Assembly (NCBI RefSeq): GCF_014649715.1
Contig: NZ_BMTO01000001.1
Location: forward strand, 459,047 to 523,046
Direction of reading: 5' to 3'
From: Streptomyces lateritius
Lineage (GTDB): Bacteria; Actinomycetota; Actinomycetes; Streptomycetales; Streptomycetaceae
DNA length: 64,000 nucleotides
Shown: in pieces, positions 61,562 to 64,000 of the stretch
Layout of the letters: every line of letters starts with the position of its first letter
Position numbering within the stretch: the stretch's first letter is position 1
Translations under genes and position numbers: made by a program
The notes under the pieces: generated by a model
Database searches by the model: none
Seen by the model: the letters and a program-made list of their open reading frames with translations, nothing else
What the model was told of the DNA's origin: nothing

Positions 61562-62350
61562 ATGAGGCAGATTCGCCGAAGTGGTCTGGCCACATTGATG
61601 GTCACGGGTGGCGCGCTCGCGCTCTCGGCGGGCGCCGCGCACGCCGGCTCCGGTGCACAGGGCGCCGCGGTCGGTTCGCCGGGTGTGATCTCCGGCAACA
61701 CCGTCCAACTGCCGGTGCACGCACCGGTCAACGTCTGCGGCAACACCGTCAATGTCGTCGGACTGCTCAACCCGGCCTACGGGAACAAGTGCGCCAACGG
61801 CTCCGGCGCGTCCGGCGGGTACGGCTCGGAACGGGACGGCGGCGGCAAGCACAAGGACCTGCCGGGGACCCCGCACGGCGAGGCACCCGGCGGCTCCCGC
61901 GGCGGCGGCTCCCACGCGGGCGGCTCGGGCGGCAGCAGCGGCGGCAGCGGTTCCCAGCGTGGCGGAGCCGCCGCCGAGGGTGTCGCGCAGGGTTCCCCCG
62001 GCCTGCTCTCCGGCAACGGCGTCCAGCTGCCGATCCATCTCCCCGTGAACATCAGCGGCAACTCGGTCAACGTCGTCGGTATCGGCAACCCGGCCAGCGG
62101 CAACCAGTCGGTCAACAACCCCGAGGAGCCGGAGGAGGAGCCGAGGCCTGAGGTTCCCGGCAAGAGCGTGCCCCAGCCGAGCACCGACGCCGAAGAGCCG
62201 GCGCCCGACTACGCCCCCCAGGACAGCTCGGGCGCGCTCGCCGAGACGGGCGCGGACCTGGTGGGCTACGCCGCCCCGGCCGGAGCGGCCCTGCTGCTCG
62301 GTGGCGCGCTGATGTACCGCCGCGCACGCCGCGCGGGTACGGAGGGCTGA
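61562..62350 (+). CDS. Long chaplin with sortase signal
   Basis: This 262-residue protein has a signal peptide (1-28), a chaplin domain at 38-77 (SPGVISGNTVQLPVHAPVNV, Cys59 and Cys77), a Gly/Ser-rich spacer and a second chaplin domain at 143-184 (SPGLLSGNGVQLPIHLPVNI). A Pro/Glu-rich wall-spanning segment, the sortase motif LAETG (226-230), a membrane helix and RRARR complete it. Such long chaplins are anchored by class E sortases and help form the hydrophobic coat of aerial hyphae. The second domain has no Cys. The AGGAAG before the ATG is a fair ribosome site. Confidence 0.93.
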   Translation: MRQIRRSGLATLMVTGGALALSAGAAHAGSGAQGAAVGSPGVISGNTVQLPVHAPVNVCGNTVNVVGLLNPAYGNKCANGSGASGGYGSERDGGGKHKDLPGTPHGEAPGGSRGGGSHAGGSGGSSGGSGSQRGGAAAEGVAQGSPGLLSGNGVQLPIHLPVNISGNSVNVVGIGNPASGNQSVNNPEEPEEEPRPEVPGKSVPQPSTDAEEPAPDYAPQDSSGALAETGADLVGYAAPAGAALLLGGALMYRRARRAGTEG

Positions 62351-62365
62351 GGCCCACAGGCCTCA
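62348..62365. terminator. Short bidirectional terminator between chaplin and DUF2293 genes
   Basis: TGAGGCC (62348-62354) pairs with GGCCTCA (62359-62365) around a CACA loop. It straddles the stop codons of two convergent genes. Confidence 0.45.
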
Positions 62366-63022
62366 CGTTCGACGCCAGGCCCGGAGCACGGCCTCGATGG
62401 CCGGTGCCACCCTCGTCCGGGCCTGGTGGCGGGGGACGCCCCGCATGAGGAGCGTGTCGTACTCGGTGTCGACATGGCGGACGGCCGCCCGCACGGCGGC
62501 CGTGACCGCACCCCGGTCCAGCGACCGCCCGGCCGCTGTACGCCCCACCCGGCCGCTGCCCTTCATCGAGGCGTGGGCCGCGATCTCCGTGGCCCGCTCC
62601 GCGGGGCAGCGCGGAAAGAGCCGCAGGATCTCCGCCTCCAGCGCCGCCGTGACCTCCGCGTCCCGTGCCGCCCGCCGCACCGCGTCCCGAGCCCGTCTCC
62701 GCGTCCGCGCCTCCGCGTCCGCCAGGCAGGCAGCCTCGGCCCGGGCCAGCGCCGCCTCCTCGACGAGCAGCCCCTGACGTTCGTACCGGGTACGGCGCCG
62801 GTTGTGCCGTACTACCACCGCCCAGAGCGCACTGCCCTCGCGCGCCCGGCGGGTGACAGCCGTGTCCCCCCGCCGCAGGAACACCAAGTGGCCGAGATCG
62901 GCGCAGTCCAGACAGACCGGGGCGTTGAACTCGAGGATCATCCGCTCCAGCGGACCCTGACGGCACTCCGAGCAGCGGCGCCGCTTGAGCGGTTCGACGA
63001 CGACGGGTGCGACCAGGTCCAT
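62363..63022 (-). CDS. DUF2293-domain protein
   Basis: This 219-residue protein has an N-terminal Cys cluster (RRRCSECRQG, APVCLDCADLG) resembling a zinc ribbon, a central Arg/Ala-rich helical region, and a C-terminal DUF2293-like part: LRLFPRCPAERATEIAAHAS, VTAAVRAAVRHVDTEYDTLL and GVPRHQARTRV. The ATG at 63022 follows GGGAG; an ATG at 63085 would add 21 residues without support. Function unknown; the zinc site and basic helices suggest nucleic-acid binding, which is inference. Confidence 0.8.
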   Translation of the reverse strand: MDLVAPVVVEPLKRRRCSECRQGPLERMILEFNAPVCLDCADLGHLVFLRRGDTAVTRRAREGSALWAVVVRHNRRRTRYERQGLLVEEAALARAEAACLADAEARTRRRARDAVRRAARDAEVTAALEAEILRLFPRCPAERATEIAAHASMKGSGRVGRTAAGRSLDRGAVTAAVRAAVRHVDTEYDTLLMRGVPRHQARTRVAPAIEAVLRAWRRT

Positions 63023-63105
63023 GGCGGTCTCCCACCCTCCGGATCCGTGAACGACCGTGAAAAATCGTTCGATCGGGCATGCCACCCACGGCTAGGGTCC
63101 GTCGC

Positions 63106-63840
63106 GTGGCAACGAAACTCAATCAGATCATCGCGGTGGAGAAGGGCGTCAAGTCCCGGGCGCACCAGGACCTGACCACGGCGCACCACGGGCTGCAGAA
63201 GCCCGCGCTGCTCGCCGGCATCTCCCGTACGTACCAGCCGAAGGACGAGGAGGGCGAGCAGCTTCCGCCCGAGTCCACGCTGGTGCAGGTGAAGGCCGAG
63301 GACGTGCTGCGCGACACGGCTCGGGCGCTGACCCGGCTGTTCGACGTGACCGCCACCAAGGACTGGGCCAACTGCGAGGCCCGCGCCGACATCACGGTCG
63401 ACGGCCGCGTGCTGGTGAGCCGGGTGCCCGTCGCGTACCTCCTCTTCCTGGAGAAGCAGCTGACGGACATCAACACCTTCGTCCGCAAGCTGCCCGTCCT
63501 CGACGCGGCCGAGTCCTGGACGCAGGACCCGTCGACCGACGCGTGGAAGACGGAGGTCGTCCGTACGGTCCGGACGAAGAAGGTGCCGCGCAACCACGTC
63601 AAGGCGGAGGCGACGGACAAGCACCCGGCGCAGGTCGAGGTGTACTACGAGGACGTGCCGGTCGGTTACTGGACTACGGTCAAGTTCTCCGGCGCCCTGC
63701 CGGCCCGTCGGGTGAACGAACTCCTGGAGCGGGTGGAGAAGCTCCAGCAGGCGGTGAAGTTCGCCCGGGAGGAGGCGAACAGCGCCGAGGTCACCGATCA
63801 GCGCGTCGGCGACGCCGTCTTCGGCTACCTCTTCGGGTAG
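63106..63840 (+). CDS. Conserved actinobacterial protein of unknown function
   Basis: This 244-residue soluble protein starts VATKLNQIIAVEKGVKSRAH (GTG). It has TYQPKDEEGEQLPPESTLVQ, FDVTATKDWANCEARADITV, YLLFLEKQLTDINTFVRKLP, KKVPRNHVKAEATDKHPAQV and GYWTTVKFSGALPARRVNEL. I recall very similar proteins across Streptomyces, but no function. There is no signal peptide and no recognised catalytic motif. The GTG was chosen because it matches the family N-terminus; an upstream ATG at 63079 is possible. It diverges from the DUF2293 gene. Confidence 0.85.
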   Translation: MATKLNQIIAVEKGVKSRAHQDLTTAHHGLQKPALLAGISRTYQPKDEEGEQLPPESTLVQVKAEDVLRDTARALTRLFDVTATKDWANCEARADITVDGRVLVSRVPVAYLLFLEKQLTDINTFVRKLPVLDAAESWTQDPSTDAWKTEVVRTVRTKKVPRNHVKAEATDKHPAQVEVYYEDVPVGYWTTVKFSGALPARRVNELLERVEKLQQAVKFAREEANSAEVTDQRVGDAVFGYLFG

Positions 63841-63861
63841 CGGGGAGACACCACACAGACT

Positions 63862-63886
63862 CCCCGGCCACAGAACACGGCCGGGG
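63862..63886 (+). terminator. Terminator near the right end
   Basis: CCCCGGCC (63862-63869) pairs with GGCCGGGG (63879-63886) around a 9-nt loop, 21 bp past the preceding stop codon. Confidence 0.7.
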
Positions 63887-64000
63887 TGCGCGAGGAGCGC
63901 AAAGCTGAAAATGAGGCTTGTCGTGAATCCGCGGCCCTTCTGACGAGGGTCGCGATCAGACTCAGACTATTGCTCCAGATTCAGCATGCGCCGCTCATCG
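63887..64000. other. Unexplained AT-richer terminal stretch
   Basis: The last 114 bp contain AAAGCTGAAAATGAGGCTTG and GACTCAGACTATTGCTCCAG and are clearly less GC-rich than the rest of the window. A tiny frame, MRLVVNPRPF, follows GAGGAG at a poor distance. No gene can be supported before the window ends. Confidence 0.4.

Noticed and set aside
63917..63949. Leader peptide MRLVVNPRPF near the right end
   Set aside because: The ribosome site is too far away, and there is no following gene in the window to regulate.

Overview
The window looks like Streptomyces chromosome. It is very GC-rich with strong GC3 bias, uses many GTG and a few TTG starts after GGAGG-type ribosome sites, and carries a long chaplin with a sortase signal, an ANTAR response regulator beside pyruvate kinase, and an actinobacterial rpsA-coaE-polA neighbourhood. 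Most of it (about 9-63 kb) reads as ordinary core genome. The left end (0-6 kb) is more specialised.

Left end (1-6 kb): a decayed gene remnant, then a compact divergent block. On the minus strand are echA20, ipdA, ipdB and ipdC, each overlapping the next by four bases. On the plus strand are two short-chain dehydrogenases. Gene content and order match the mycobacterial locus that opens and degrades the last two steroid rings (HIP catabolism). The 68-bp divergent promoter holds a CAAACGTTTG palindrome. A secreted guanyl-specific RNase follows.

6-24 kb: an ankyrin/HEAT-repeat protein with eight 36-bp tandem repeats, an HExxH metallopeptidase-like protein with a zinc ribbon, a secreted trypsin, a GH35 beta-galactosidase with a divergent AraC regulator, chorismate mutase coupled to asparaginase, aminopeptidase N, an overlapping decarboxylase/N-monooxygenase pair of siderophore-precursor type lacking its usual partners, a Tat-exported 5'-nucleotidase, a SIMPL-domain protein and pyruvate kinase.

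24-36 kb: a broken HTH/LAGLIDADG gene, tRNA-Leu(CAA), the PdtaR-type antiterminator, and the livKHMGF branched-chain amino acid ABC operon on the minus strand with a hairpin between livK and livH. Then come a secreted serine protease, a hotdog thioesterase and an FdhF/YdeP-type molybdopterin oxidoreductase.

36-53 kb: DNA polymerase I with a degenerate proofreading domain, a DUF4184 membrane protein, a lytic transglycosylase with a Ser/Pro/Thr-rich linker and Ig-like region, a 46-residue membrane peptide upstream of a DUF3068 protein, HrpB helicase, a methyltransferase, rpsA with a strong vegetative promoter and about 190-nt leader, a beta-helix protein, a PAC2 protein, coaE, a TPR protein and a DUF6343 membrane protein.

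53-64 kb: a methyltransferase, a DoxX protein with an AraC regulator, a secreted tripeptidyl-aminopeptidase-like hydrolase, a small lipoprotein, a translationally coupled SNF2 helicase/SWIM-domain pair, a long chaplin, a DUF2293 protein and a conserved actinobacterial protein of unknown function. Two intergenic regions (10.1 and 56.5 kb) carry diverged copies of one dispersed element, each abutting the stop codon of a minus-strand gene. All functional assignments come from reading motifs and recalled family resemblance; no database search was run.
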